From Rhizobiales bacterium Ga0077548 (GTDB taxonomy: Bacteria; Pseudomonadota; Alphaproteobacteria; Rhizobiales; Xanthobacteraceae), in the NCBI GenBank assembly GCA_001464215.1, contig LNEZ01000056.1, forward strand, positions 1 to 64,000: a DNA stretch of 64,000 nt, written 5' to 3'. Below the pieces are notes generated by a model. The model was not told the DNA's origin, searched no databases, and saw nothing but the letters and a program-made list of their open reading frames with translations. Numbering within the stretch: position 1 is the stretch's first letter; each line of letters begins with the position of its first letter. Shown piece by piece: positions 34,870-43,768 of this stretch. The translations under genes were made by a program, and so were the position numbers.

Positions 34870-37800
34870 ATGAGTTCGTTTCCGGCCCTCGCTGAATTGC
34901 TTTCCGAGCCGAGGTTGGCTGCGCTGATCCTCGATCCCGCGCCCGTGCTCGTGTTCGACCGCGACGGCCGCTTGCGTTTCGCAAACCGCGCGGCAGTTTC
35001 AGCCTATGGCGCGGCTTCGCTCGCCGAACTGATCGAAAAAAGCGGCGCGCTGTTCGGCGAAATACCGGAGACCGCCAAAGAATTTTCGGAGACGCTGCCG
35101 CTGAACGGCCCTTACCGGCGCGAAGCGATCGCACTCACGAAAAACACCGAGACGTTCCGCTGCGAGCGGATCGGACTTGCAAACGGATCGAGCGCGGTCC
35201 TGTTCACGGGGCTCGCGCGTGAGCGCTCCGACGGAAACTTAAGCAAGGCATTCAGCGCGCTGATCGACGGCGAGCGAGCTCCCTTCGCGCTGTTCGACCA
35301 CGAAGGCAAGCCGCTGCACGCAAACCGCATGGCGACGGCGATCATGGGCCCTGCAGGTACGCTCCTGCATCTGCACGCCTCCGCTGCCGCGGCACTCTCG
35401 GACGCAAATCTCAAAGGTTTCGGCGAGATCCCGTTCGGGGTTCTGAAAATTTTTCTGAAGAAATTCTCGCTTGGACCTCACAGCCTCCTGCTCGCCTCTT
35501 TCACGCAGCCGGAGCGCGCGCCTGCGCCCGAACCGGAAGCGAAACCCGCGCCGCTGACGTCCGAAGAAAAACCGAAAGCAGAAGTGACGAAGGCCGAACT
35601 TCCTCAAGTCATCCAGCTCGGGCCACCGACGAACGATAATATCGGCTGGGAAGTGCCGAAGGCGAAGCCAGTTTCAGATAGCGAAGTCACGACGGAAGAA
35701 GTGAAAGAATTCTGGGCGGAGCTGGAAGAAGGCGAAGAACCGCAATCCGTCAGCACGGAAGTCGAAAGCGAAAATCCCGCGCCTAACGCTGGTGACGTCA
35801 GCCCTGAAGAAGTGAAAGAATTTTGGGCCGAGGCAGATGGCAACGAAGCCCCGATAAATAGCATCGCGCCGCCAGCCGAGCCCGAAGCGCCGAAACCGAT
35901 CGCTCCACAAAAGCGCGCACCCTCACGCTTTGTGTGGCAGCTCGATCAGGACGGTAAATTCACCAGCGTTTCGCCCGATCTTGCAGAAGCCGTGGGCGAC
36001 ACGAACACCGCGCGCGTCGGCGAAGACTGGCCCGCGCTTGCCGCCCGCGCGGGAATTGCAAATACCGATGCGCTGTTTGCGGCAGTCAAGCGCCGCGACA
36101 CCTGGTCAGGCGTGTCCGTGCTCTGGCCGGTCGCAGAGACGGATACTGCACGGCCGGTCGATCTTGCAGCGCTTCCCGTGTTCGACCGCGAACGCAATTT
36201 CCTCGGCTATCGCGGCTTCGGCGTATTCCGCGAAGCCATTCCGTTCATCGCGAAGACAAAGCCGGCACCGGTCGAAACGCCACAATCTGAGCCGAGCGAA
36301 GAAACCGCAGCCAATGACGAGTTTCCGCTCTCGCACGAGCCGGTCGTGGAACCTTTGCCGGAGGCGCCGAAAGACGAACCGCCTGCGCTCGATGTGCAGG
36401 ATCACGTGATCCGCGTGCGCCCGCCCGATAGCGAGAACCGCTCCACGCTGAGCCCGAAAGAACAAACCGCCTTCCGCGAAATCGGCCGCGTACTCACGCG
36501 CGAAACGCTGGACAGCGAACGCGCGCGCGTGACCCGCGATCTCGATGAGGCTTTGGGTATTCGCGGCCAACAACAGCGCGACGAGCCCGGCCCGAAGACC
36601 CACGACATTCCGAAGCACGATATCGTCTCACCCATCGTTCGCCGTCCAGACGAGCCGGCGCCGATCGTTGCTCCCGCGCTGGATTTGTCCGGCGTCAGCG
36701 AACGCGCGCTGATGGATCGTCTGCCACTCGGCATCGCTGTGCATCGCGACGACAAGGTGCTTTACGCGAACCGCGCAATTCTTGATTGGGTCGGTCTCGA
36801 TAATCTTGAAACGCTGGAGAAGAACGGCGGGCTGTCGCGCATTTTCTCCGGTGCGACCGCGCAAGCCGAAGACGCTGATCCCACGATCCCGCGTACGCTT
36901 GCGGTCCAGGGCCCGAGCGGCGAGCCGATCCCGGTCGAGACCCGACTCTTCTCGACCCCGTGGTACGGTGGCTCAGCACTGGTCTATGTGCTTCGCCGCG
37001 CCAATGCCGGATTCGACGAGCGGCGCGAAACGGTCGAACGCGCGTTGCGTTCGGCGGAAGCCGCGACCCGCGAGCAGCAGGCGATCCTCGACACCGCGAC
37101 CGATGGCGTGCTCATCATCGACCGTGACGGCAAGATCACCGGCATGAACAAATCCGCGGAAGCGCTGTTCGGCTTCGACTTCGCGGAAATACAGAACTCC
37201 TCTTTCACCATGCTGTTCGCACCGGAAAGCCATCGCGCAGCGGTAGATTATCTCGACAAGCTCGCCTCCAACGGCGTCGCCAGCATCCTGAACGACGGCC
37301 GCGAAGTGGTGGGCCGCGAGCGCAACGGCGGGCTCATTCCGCTGTTCATGAATCTCGGCAAGGTCGGGGAGAACAACGAAAAATTCTGCGCCGTGCTTCG
37401 CGACATCACGCAATGGAAGCGCGCGGAAGAAGAACTCACCGGTGCGCGCCGCCAGGCCGAGCAGGCAAGCTCGCACAAATCCGACTTCCTCGCGAAGATC
37501 AGCCACGAGATGCGCACGCCCCTGAACGCGATCATCGGATTTGCGGAAGTCATGATGGAGGAGCGCTTCGGCCCGATCGGCTCGGAGCGCTACCGCGAAT
37601 ATCTCAAGGACATTCACCACTCCGGCGGGCATCTGGTCTCGCTCATCAACGATCTCCTCGATCTCTCGAAGATCGAGGCGGGCAAGCTGGAACTGAATTT
37701 TGCAAGCGTCGATCTCAACGATATTGCCAAGCAGTGTATGTCGATCATGCAGCCGCAGGCGAACCGCGAACGCATCATCATCCGCAGCGCGCTTGCCGAG

Positions 37801-38175
37801 CATCTGCCGCCTGTGGTCGCGGACCAGCGCTCGATCCGGCAGATCGTGCTGAACCTGCTTTCGAACTCCGTGAAATTCACGAAGCCCGGCGGCCAGGTTA
37901 TTCTTTCCACGTCGCTAACCGACAAAGGCGAAGTCGTGTTGCGCGTACGCGATACCGGCGTCGGCATGACGGAAGAAGAAGTTTCGGCGGCACTCGAGCC
38001 GTTTCGCCAGCTTGCAACTTCGGGCCGTGACCGCAGAGAAGGCACCGGCCTCGGGCTTCCGCTCACGAAGGCGCTGGTCGAAGCGAACCGCGCCAGCTTT
38101 CAAATCAAGAGCACGGTGAACGCGGGCACGCTGATCGAAGTTGCGTTTCCCTCGACGCGGGTGCTTGCGGGGTAG
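34870..38175 (+). CDS. Soluble PAS-domain sensor histidine kinase, PdhS/CbrA-like
   Basis: 1101 residues with no membrane segment or signal peptide. PAS-like modules lie at about 20-90, 375-460, 615-705 and 740-850 (ATDGVLIIDRDGKITGMNKS). The C-terminal kinase has H-box KISHEMRTPLNAIIGF with His879, then N-box NLLSNSVKFT near 995, DTGVGM and GTGLGLPL. The kinase core strongly resembles the PdhS/CbrA/PleC group that controls the cell-cycle regulator DivK in Rhizobiales. The long acidic linker (residues 215-360) holds EEVKEFWAE twice, 37 residues apart. No partner response regulator is adjacent. Confidence 0.86.
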   Translation: MSSFPALAELLSEPRLAALILDPAPVLVFDRDGRLRFANRAAVSAYGAASLAELIEKSGALFGEIPETAKEFSETLPLNGPYRREAIALTKNTETFRCERIGLANGSSAVLFTGLARERSDGNLSKAFSALIDGERAPFALFDHEGKPLHANRMATAIMGPAGTLLHLHASAAAALSDANLKGFGEIPFGVLKIFLKKFSLGPHSLLLASFTQPERAPAPEPEAKPAPLTSEEKPKAEVTKAELPQVIQLGPPTNDNIGWEVPKAKPVSDSEVTTEEVKEFWAELEEGEEPQSVSTEVESENPAPNAGDVSPEEVKEFWAEADGNEAPINSIAPPAEPEAPKPIAPQKRAPSRFVWQLDQDGKFTSVSPDLAEAVGDTNTARVGEDWPALAARAGIANTDALFAAVKRRDTWSGVSVLWPVAETDTARPVDLAALPVFDRERNFLGYRGFGVFREAIPFIAKTKPAPVETPQSEPSEETAANDEFPLSHEPVVEPLPEAPKDEPPALDVQDHVIRVRPPDSENRSTLSPKEQTAFREIGRVLTRETLDSERARVTRDLDEALGIRGQQQRDEPGPKTHDIPKHDIVSPIVRRPDEPAPIVAPALDLSGVSERALMDRLPLGIAVHRDDKVLYANRAILDWVGLDNLETLEKNGGLSRIFSGATAQAEDADPTIPRTLAVQGPSGEPIPVETRLFSTPWYGGSALVYVLRRANAGFDERRETVERALRSAEAATREQQAILDTATDGVLIIDRDGKITGMNKSAEALFGFDFAEIQNSSFTMLFAPESHRAAVDYLDKLASNGVASILNDGREVVGRERNGGLIPLFMNLGKVGENNEKFCAVLRDITQWKRAEEELTGARRQAEQASSHKSDFLAKISHEMRTPLNAIIGFAEVMMEERFGPIGSERYREYLKDIHHSGGHLVSLINDLLDLSKIEAGKLELNFASVDLNDIAKQCMSIMQPQANRERIIIRSALAEHLPPVVADQRSIRQIVLNLLSNSVKFTKPGGQVILSTSLTDKGEVVLRVRDTGVGMTEEEVSAALEPFRQLATSGRDRREGTGLGLPLTKALVEANRASFQIKSTVNAGTLIEVAFPSTRVLAG

Positions 38176-38214
38176 CTTGAGACTATTATTTTAGCCGCGT
38201 TCCTGCCGGGATAG

Positions 38215-40005
38215 TCACCGGACTTCGCAAACCTGGCGATGCGGTTGTTCGCCCTTATTGAAGTCGCCCCAACGGCAAACCAGCTTGCCTTTCGGCGGCG
38301 CATCGTTGCGCACGACCGGCGGACGCGGCTGCGGGTTTATGCAAGCGCCATTCGGGGCCGCCACGAGCCCGGGAGCGCAAACAAGCGGACACACACGTGA
38401 GGCCTTTGCCTGCACCGCATCGAGCGCGGCGGCGCTTGGCGCGCCGACATCGAACTTCGTCGCGGCATATTGATTGAACGCGGTCAGCGCCTTGCGGGAC
38501 TCATCGTTCCATGAAGCATCGGAGGCGATGATGCCGCATCCGACACGGCGCAATTCGACATTCAGTTTCACTGTCAGAGTATTCAAGTCCACGGCGGCAA
38601 GCCGCTGGATCTGCGCGCGAGCGAGCTGCGCATAAAAGCCGTCCGGGTTTTGTTTCAGAAACTGCTCGTAAACCTCCCGCGTGTCGATGCGTTGCGCCGC
38701 CTCAAAATCGCGCTGCGCGGCGGCCTGCGGAGCAAGTTTCGTTTCGCTTTTCGGCTGTGCCGCCGGCGGCTGTAATGGTGCGCGCGGCACCTCGGTTTTT
38801 GTCGCGACCTGCGACGGCGGTTGCGCGGGCTGTGCAGGTTGAGGCTGCCTCGTCAGCACCGGAGGCGGCTGCTGAACGATAACGGCCGGCCCGCGCGTTC
38901 CGAACAGATTGAGCCAATTCGCGCCGACGAAAACGAACACCAGCAAAATCGCCGCCGCGATGGCAACGGCGCCAAGCCAGCGGCGAGACGTTTTTCTTGC
39001 TGTGAAATCCGGCGCAGGCGACGGTGCGGAATACGGCAGTGGCTGGAATCGCGGCGCAGCTTCGTTGCCGGTAACTGCGACCGTCGCAGCGGTTTTCCCG
39101 CCCCACCCGATCGCGCCGCGGAACGCTTCAATCGAGGCCGTGCGATCACGCGCATTAAATGCAAGCGCACGGTCAACCGCCGCGGCGAACTCCGCGTTCA
39201 GTCGCGGCGCAAATGAACCGAGCGGCTGCAACGGGTCGCCGTTGCCAAAGGCAATTTGTTGTGTGCGCTCTTCCGCCGACACCGGAGGGCGACCGCCAAG
39301 CGCGCGGTAGATCGTGGCCGCAAGCGCATAGACATCGGCACGCGCATTGAGATGGTCGGCTTTGTCCTGGACCTGCTCGGGCGGCGAATAGAATTGCTTG
39401 GAGACGCTGAAAGAGCGGTTTGTTTTCGAGCGAAGCTGCGTCTGCTGCTCGATCATCTTGATCGCGCCGAAGTCGATGATGGTCGGCGTACCGTTTGTGC
39501 GCACCATGATGTTGTCGGGCGCAATGTCGCGATGGATCAGTTTCTGCGAATGCAGATATTCGAGCGCGCCGAAGATCGGCTCGATCATGGGGCGTAGTTC
39601 CGCGACCGATGGCGGCGCGGGCTTCTTGCGGAGCCATTCCTCGAGGGTTTCGCCCTCGACATATTCCATGATCATGTAGCCGGTGTCGTTGTCTTTCACG
39701 TAGTGAATGACATCGACGATGTTCGGGTGCTTCAGCCTGCATTGATCCGTGGTCGAGGACTCAAACCGCTTCAGCGCCCATGCCACGATGTCCGTATCGC
39801 GCGACGCGAACACGATGCGCGTGCTTTCCTCGCGCGAAGCGATGCCGCGGGGGAAAAACTCCTTGATTGCCACGTGCTTGCCGGTGACCGGGCTTGCGGC
39901 CTCATAGGTGATCCCGAAGCCGCCCGAGCCAATCACGCGCAGGATTTCGTAGCCCGCGATTTTCGAGCCAGCCTTTAGCGCATTCGGATCGTTCTGAATC
40001 GCCAT
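38215..40005 (-). CDS. Membrane Ser/Thr protein kinase with extracytoplasmic C-terminal domain (copy 1)
   Basis: 596 residues. Hanks kinase domain about 18-290: P-loop GSGGFGITY, catalytic Lys48 in VAIKEFFPRG, HRDIAPDN (158-165), DFG 178-180, SPPEQ in place of APE. A membrane helix (WLGAVAIAAAILLVFVFVG) follows at about 340-365. The outer part has a Pro/Gln linker, a helical segment (FLKQNPDGFYAQLARAQIQRL) and a domain with RRVGCGIIASDASWNDESRKALTAFN split over its length, close to the pattern of PG_binding_1 modules (GxWgxxsxxAlxxF), then Cys-rich RVCPLVCAPG. It may sense cell-wall material and signal inward (inference). Same direction as copy 2, 126 bases away. Confidence 0.88.
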   Translation of the reverse strand: MAIQNDPNALKAGSKIAGYEILRVIGSGGFGITYEAASPVTGKHVAIKEFFPRGIASREESTRIVFASRDTDIVAWALKRFESSTTDQCRLKHPNIVDVIHYVKDNDTGYMIMEYVEGETLEEWLRKKPAPPSVAELRPMIEPIFGALEYLHSQKLIHRDIAPDNIMVRTNGTPTIIDFGAIKMIEQQTQLRSKTNRSFSVSKQFYSPPEQVQDKADHLNARADVYALAATIYRALGGRPPVSAEERTQQIAFGNGDPLQPLGSFAPRLNAEFAAAVDRALAFNARDRTASIEAFRGAIGWGGKTAATVAVTGNEAAPRFQPLPYSAPSPAPDFTARKTSRRWLGAVAIAAAILLVFVFVGANWLNLFGTRGPAVIVQQPPPVLTRQPQPAQPAQPPSQVATKTEVPRAPLQPPAAQPKSETKLAPQAAAQRDFEAAQRIDTREVYEQFLKQNPDGFYAQLARAQIQRLAAVDLNTLTVKLNVELRRVGCGIIASDASWNDESRKALTAFNQYAATKFDVGAPSAAALDAVQAKASRVCPLVCAPGLVAAPNGACINPQPRPPVVRNDAPPKGKLVCRWGDFNKGEQPHRQVCEVR

Positions 40006-40078
40006 CGGACCGCACCGTATAAAGTGCCGCGAAACCTGCGGCTTATGAAGATACCTTTATTCCTGATCGCGAGGAAAG

Positions 40079-40110
40079 TCCGTGATCGCGATCACAAACC
40101 CGATCACGGA
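40079..40110. promoter_or_regulatory. Palindromes between the two kinase genes
   Basis: GTGATCGCGATCAC at 40082-40095 is a perfect 14-base palindrome. It is nested in a larger repeat: TCCGTGATCG (40079-40088) pairs with CGATCACGGA (40101-40110). It is 75 bases before the copy 1 kinase ATG and 22 bases past the copy 2 stop, so it could be an operator or an mRNA hairpin. Confidence 0.45.
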
Positions 40111-40131
40111 GTCGCGAGGGAACCTTCTCGG

Positions 40132-41676
40132 CTACTGGACGGCTGGCGTAGGCTTGGCCGTCAATTTCCCGTAACAGCTGCCGCGATCGTTCGTGCTCAC
40201 GAACTCGCCTTCGATCGCTTCCGGCGTGACTTTTCCGCTGTAGCGCATCTTGCGCGCGAACAGCCCGGTGGTTTCGCTCGCACCGCTCTGGAAATCGAAC
40301 GAGCCGTCGGTATTGACCCCGGTCACGAAAGTATTGCCGCTGTGAAGAATTTGCAGCGCCGTGCCATCGACTTCAACGCTGAATGCCGCGCGCCTGCCCG
40401 GCACGCAATTTGTCAGCGCCTGCTCCGCGCTGTTCTCCACAACGCGATAGAAGACGACTTCGCCGGTGTAGCGTTTGGCAAGCGCTGCCGTCGTATGCGG
40501 CCCAGTATCCTGCTTCGGCGCGTTGGCATCCTCTGCGGGCTTCACCTGCATCTGCGGAATTTCTTTTACGTCGTCGAGCTTCGGTGCAGGCGTCTCCACT
40601 TGCACGGCTTCGCCGCCGAATTTCGGAAGCGCGATCAAACCACTCAGATAAGCAACCCCAATGCCAAGTGCCGAAATTCCGATCAACGGCAACAGCCATG
40701 GCAAGCGCGAGCGGCGTGTCGCCTCGTCAGAATTGCGTTGGAGTGCGCGCGGCAGGGCGATCTCGGTGCGATCGTCGTCACCATTCCAGTCCAGCTCGTC
40801 GCGAAGCTCCTCAATCTGGAACTGCCGGTCTTCGGCGTTAAACGAAAGTGCGCGATCGACTGCGCTTGCGATTTCAGGGGTCAGCGCAGGCGCGACAGCG
40901 CTTAGCGGAACGTAAGAGTCCGGCTTTCCGTAAGCGAGTTTCTGCATCCGCTCTTCGGCGCTTGCCGGCGGACGTCCGGCGAATGCACGATAGAGCACGG
41001 CACCCATCGAATAGATGTCCGCGCGATGATCGAGTTCGCCGTCGGCTTCGATCTGCTCCGGCGGCGAATAAAACTGCTTCATCACCGCGAACGAGCGCGG
41101 ATTTGAACGCAGTTGCGTTTCCTGCTCAATCAGTTTGATCGCGCCAAAGTCGATGATCACCGGGCGCCCGTCGGCGCGGATCATGATGTTGTCCGGCGCG
41201 ATATCGCGATGGATCAGCCGCTGCCGGTGCAGATAGCCGAGCGCTTCGAGCACCGGCGAAAGCAGCGGCTCTAGCTCATCGGAGTTAAGCGGCGTTCCCT
41301 GTTCGCGCAGGAGATGCTCGAGGGTTTCGCCCTCGACATATTCCATGATCATGTAGCCGGTGCCGTTGTCTTTCACATAGTGAACGACATCGACGATGTT
41401 CGGGTGCGTGAGCCGGCACTGGTCGAGGGTCGAAGATTCGAAGCGCTTCAGCGCCCATTCGACGATCTCGGAATCGCGCGGCGAATAGACGATGCGCGTA
41501 TCGCCCTCGCGCGAAGCGATGCCACGCGGGAAGAATTCCTTGATCGCAACGCGCTTGCCTGTGAACGGGCTGTCGGCTTCATAGGTGATGCCGAAACCGC
41601 CCGCGCCGAGAACGCGAATGATGTGGTAGCCCGCGATCGCCGCGCCCGGCCGGAGCGCGTTCGGATCGTCTGCCAT
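40132..41676 (-). CDS. Membrane Ser/Thr protein kinase with a distinct extracytoplasmic domain (copy 2)
   Basis: 514 residues. Kinase domain with GAGGFGITY, VAIKEFFPRG, HRDIAPDN, VIIDFGAIK and YSPPEQ, very like the other two copies. A membrane helix (LPLIGISALGIGVAYLSGLI) follows near residue 330. The outer domain (about 385-514) differs from the other copies: YTGEVVFYRVVENSAEQALTN, then TDGSFDFQSGASETTGLF and YSGKVTPEAIEGEF, a beta-rich stretch I cannot assign. It lacks the VGCG/PG-binding-like module. This suggests the same signalling core reading a different outside signal. Confidence 0.87.
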   Translation of the reverse strand: MADDPNALRPGAAIAGYHIIRVLGAGGFGITYEADSPFTGKRVAIKEFFPRGIASREGDTRIVYSPRDSEIVEWALKRFESSTLDQCRLTHPNIVDVVHYVKDNGTGYMIMEYVEGETLEHLLREQGTPLNSDELEPLLSPVLEALGYLHRQRLIHRDIAPDNIMIRADGRPVIIDFGAIKLIEQETQLRSNPRSFAVMKQFYSPPEQIEADGELDHRADIYSMGAVLYRAFAGRPPASAEERMQKLAYGKPDSYVPLSAVAPALTPEIASAVDRALSFNAEDRQFQIEELRDELDWNGDDDRTEIALPRALQRNSDEATRRSRLPWLLPLIGISALGIGVAYLSGLIALPKFGGEAVQVETPAPKLDDVKEIPQMQVKPAEDANAPKQDTGPHTTAALAKRYTGEVVFYRVVENSAEQALTNCVPGRRAAFSVEVDGTALQILHSGNTFVTGVNTDGSFDFQSGASETTGLFARKMRYSGKVTPEAIEGEFVSTNDRGSCYGKLTAKPTPAVQ

Positions 41677-41772
41677 CGCTGGATAAGTCCTATTGCCCGC
41701 AGCAATCCCTAGCCTGCAACCATGGCCGGGTCGAGTGGTGGTGCAATCGCTTTTGCGTGAACGGCCCTACCT

Positions 41773-42147
41773 TTAAGGCTTCGGCCACAGCGTCTCGAAC
41801 AGTGCCGCTACCGGACGAAGCGGGATTTCCGCGCAAGGGAAAGTGCGTTTGAACGGAGTGCCGCGCAAGCCTATCTGCATTTCCGAGGCGCCCTCGTTCC
41901 AGATGAAGTCGGTGAAATCCGGCCCGATGCTCTGCACGCTGAACAGGAAAGATTTTCCGGCCGAACGCAGGATCGTGCCGGGCATCGGGTCTTCCTGTGA
42001 TGGCGACTCATAGATCGCCTTCTTTGCCTGCGTGTCGAAGGTGAACAGGAGCGGCTTGAATTCGCCGTCGTCGCAGCGAAGCGAGAACTGTTCCGCGCCG
42101 GCCGCCAGCGGAAGTATCACCAAGGTCGCGGCGACAAATACCCTCAT
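41773..42147 (-). CDS. Small exported protein, unknown function
   Basis: 124 residues with a signal peptide (MRVFVAATLVILPLAAGAEQ) and a mature part of about 105 residues with two cysteines (SLRCDDGEF and TFPCAEIPL) that could pair. FTFDTQAKKAIYES and WNEGASEMQIGLRG suggest a beta-rich lipocalin- or META-like small domain; I recognise no family. It has no clear Shine-Dalgarno. A strong hairpin lies just upstream (42160-42190). Confidence 0.65.
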   Translation of the reverse strand: MRVFVAATLVILPLAAGAEQFSLRCDDGEFKPLLFTFDTQAKKAIYESPSQEDPMPGTILRSAGKSFLFSVQSIGPDFTDFIWNEGASEMQIGLRGTPFKRTFPCAEIPLRPVAALFETLWPKP

Positions 42148-42159
42148 CCGGAAACGATA

Positions 42160-42190
42160 ACACGCCGCGCGAGGGTGCCGCGCGGCGTGT
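42160..42190. terminator. Hairpin between the aldehyde dehydrogenase and exported-protein genes
   Basis: ACACGCCGCGC and GCGCGGCGTGT form an 11-bp perfect stem with a 9-base loop. On the minus strand it is followed only by TTATCGTTTCC, a weak U-tract, so termination of the upstream dehydrogenase gene is likely but not certain. Confidence 0.45.
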
Positions 42191-42239
42191 CTGAAAAAGG
42201 TGAACGCGATGGTTAATCCCCGCGCAAAAAAATCCGGGA

Positions 42240-43673
42240 TCAGATACCGAGTTGCGTAATGAACTTCGTGTTCAGATAAGCCTCGATCGCTTCGGAACCG
42301 CCTTCGGAACCGTAGCCGGAATCCTTCACGCCGCCGAAGGGAACTTCGGGCAGCGCCAGGCCGTGGTGATTGATCGAAACCATGCCGCTCTCGAATGCGG
42401 CCCCAATGGCGGAAGCCGTTTTCGCCGAATTCGTATAGGCGTAGGCCGCAAGACCGTAGGGCAAACGATTGGCCTCTTCCACGACTGAGTCGAACGACGA
42501 AAACGACGAGATCGGCGAGAGCGGGCCGAACGGCTCCTCGTTCATGATCCGCATATCGTTATTGATGTTGGTCAGCACGGTCGGCTCGAAGAAGTTACCT
42601 TTGTTGCCGATGCGCTTGCCGCCGGTCTCTACCTTCGCACCCTTCTGCACCGCGTCGGCTACGAAAGACTCCATCGCATCGACGCGGCGGGTGTTTGCGA
42701 GCGGGCCCATGCGCGAATCCTTATCCAGACCATCGCCGACTTTCAGCTTCTTGGAAGCGGCAGTGTATTTCTCGACAAATTCGCCAAACACTTTTTCGTG
42801 CACGAGGAAGCGCGTGGGCGCTACGCAAACTTGGCCCGCGTTACGATGTTTGTTCGCGTTCAGTACCTTCACTGCGACATCGACATTCGCGTCGTCGAAC
42901 ACGATTGCCGGAGCGTGGCCGCCAAGCTCCATCGTGATGCGCTTCATGTGCAGGCCGGCGAGCGAGGCAAGCTGCTTGCCGACCGGCGTCGAGCCTGTGA
43001 ACGTGATCTTGCGGATCACCGGATGCGGAATGAGATAAGAAGAAATTTCCGCCGGGTTGCCATAGACAAGCTGCAGCACGCCCTGCGGCACACCCGCGTC
43101 GATATAGGCCTGCACGAGTGCGGCACACGAAGCCGGCGTTTCTTCCGGGCCTTTCAGGATGATTGAGCAGCCCGCGGCAATCGCTGCGGAAACCTTGCGC
43201 ACCGCCTGATTGATCGGGAAATTCCACGGCGTGAACGCCGCGACTGGACCGACCGGCTCTTTCACGACGAGCTGATAGATATTCTCGCCGCGTGCGGGAA
43301 TGACGCGGCCATACGTGCGGCGCGCTTCTTCCGCGAACCAGTCCATGATGTCGCCGGCAAGCAGCGTTTCGCCCTTGGCTTCGACGAGCGGCTTGCCCTG
43401 CTCCAGCACCATGATCTTCGCGATATCGTCGGCGCGCGAGCGGATGATGTCGGCGGCCTTGCGCAGCGTTTTGTAGCGCGTGTCGGCGGGCGTTTTCTTC
43501 CAGACCTTGAAGCCTGCATCGGCAGCGGCAAGCGCCTTGTCGAGATCGGGCTTGGTCGCGTGCGAGAGCGTCCCGATTTTCTCGCCGGTCGCGGGGTTCA
43601 GAATCGGCTCGCTTTTGCCTTCCGCGCCCTTGGTCCATTCGCCGTTGATATGCAGGGAAACGTCCGAATACAT
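42240..43673 (-). CDS. gabD: NAD(P)-dependent succinate-semialdehyde dehydrogenase
   Basis: 477 residues, the usual length. Aldehyde dehydrogenase motifs are intact: FTPWNFPINQAVRKVSAAIAAG as the cofactor site region, FTGSTPVGKQLA, catalytic Glu in MELGGHAP and catalytic Cys in GQVCVAPTRF. The sequence FAEEARRTYGRVIPA is typical of GabD-type enzymes, which oxidise succinic or glutaric semialdehyde. It is divergent from a hydratase gene; whether they share a pathway is unclear. Confidence 0.88.
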   Translation of the reverse strand: MYSDVSLHINGEWTKGAEGKSEPILNPATGEKIGTLSHATKPDLDKALAAADAGFKVWKKTPADTRYKTLRKAADIIRSRADDIAKIMVLEQGKPLVEAKGETLLAGDIMDWFAEEARRTYGRVIPARGENIYQLVVKEPVGPVAAFTPWNFPINQAVRKVSAAIAAGCSIILKGPEETPASCAALVQAYIDAGVPQGVLQLVYGNPAEISSYLIPHPVIRKITFTGSTPVGKQLASLAGLHMKRITMELGGHAPAIVFDDANVDVAVKVLNANKHRNAGQVCVAPTRFLVHEKVFGEFVEKYTAASKKLKVGDGLDKDSRMGPLANTRRVDAMESFVADAVQKGAKVETGGKRIGNKGNFFEPTVLTNINNDMRIMNEEPFGPLSPISSFSSFDSVVEEANRLPYGLAAYAYTNSAKTASAIGAAFESGMVSINHHGLALPEVPFGGVKDSGYGSEGGSEAIEAYLNTKFITQLGI

Positions 43674-43768
43674 TGTCTCTCTCGCCTGATTGTTTCTAAT
43701 TTGGCCGGGATGGGGCTACGAAAGTGCGCCCCTGTCAACACCGGCAACGCAAGGCTGATCATACCGTA

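Noticed and set aside
40079-40110. Kinase-gap palindrome as a simple terminator
   Set aside because: No U-tract on either side; I list it as a possible operator or hairpin instead.
42160-42190. Confident terminator for the semialdehyde dehydrogenase
   Set aside because: The stem is strong but the following U-tract is weak, so I give only moderate confidence.
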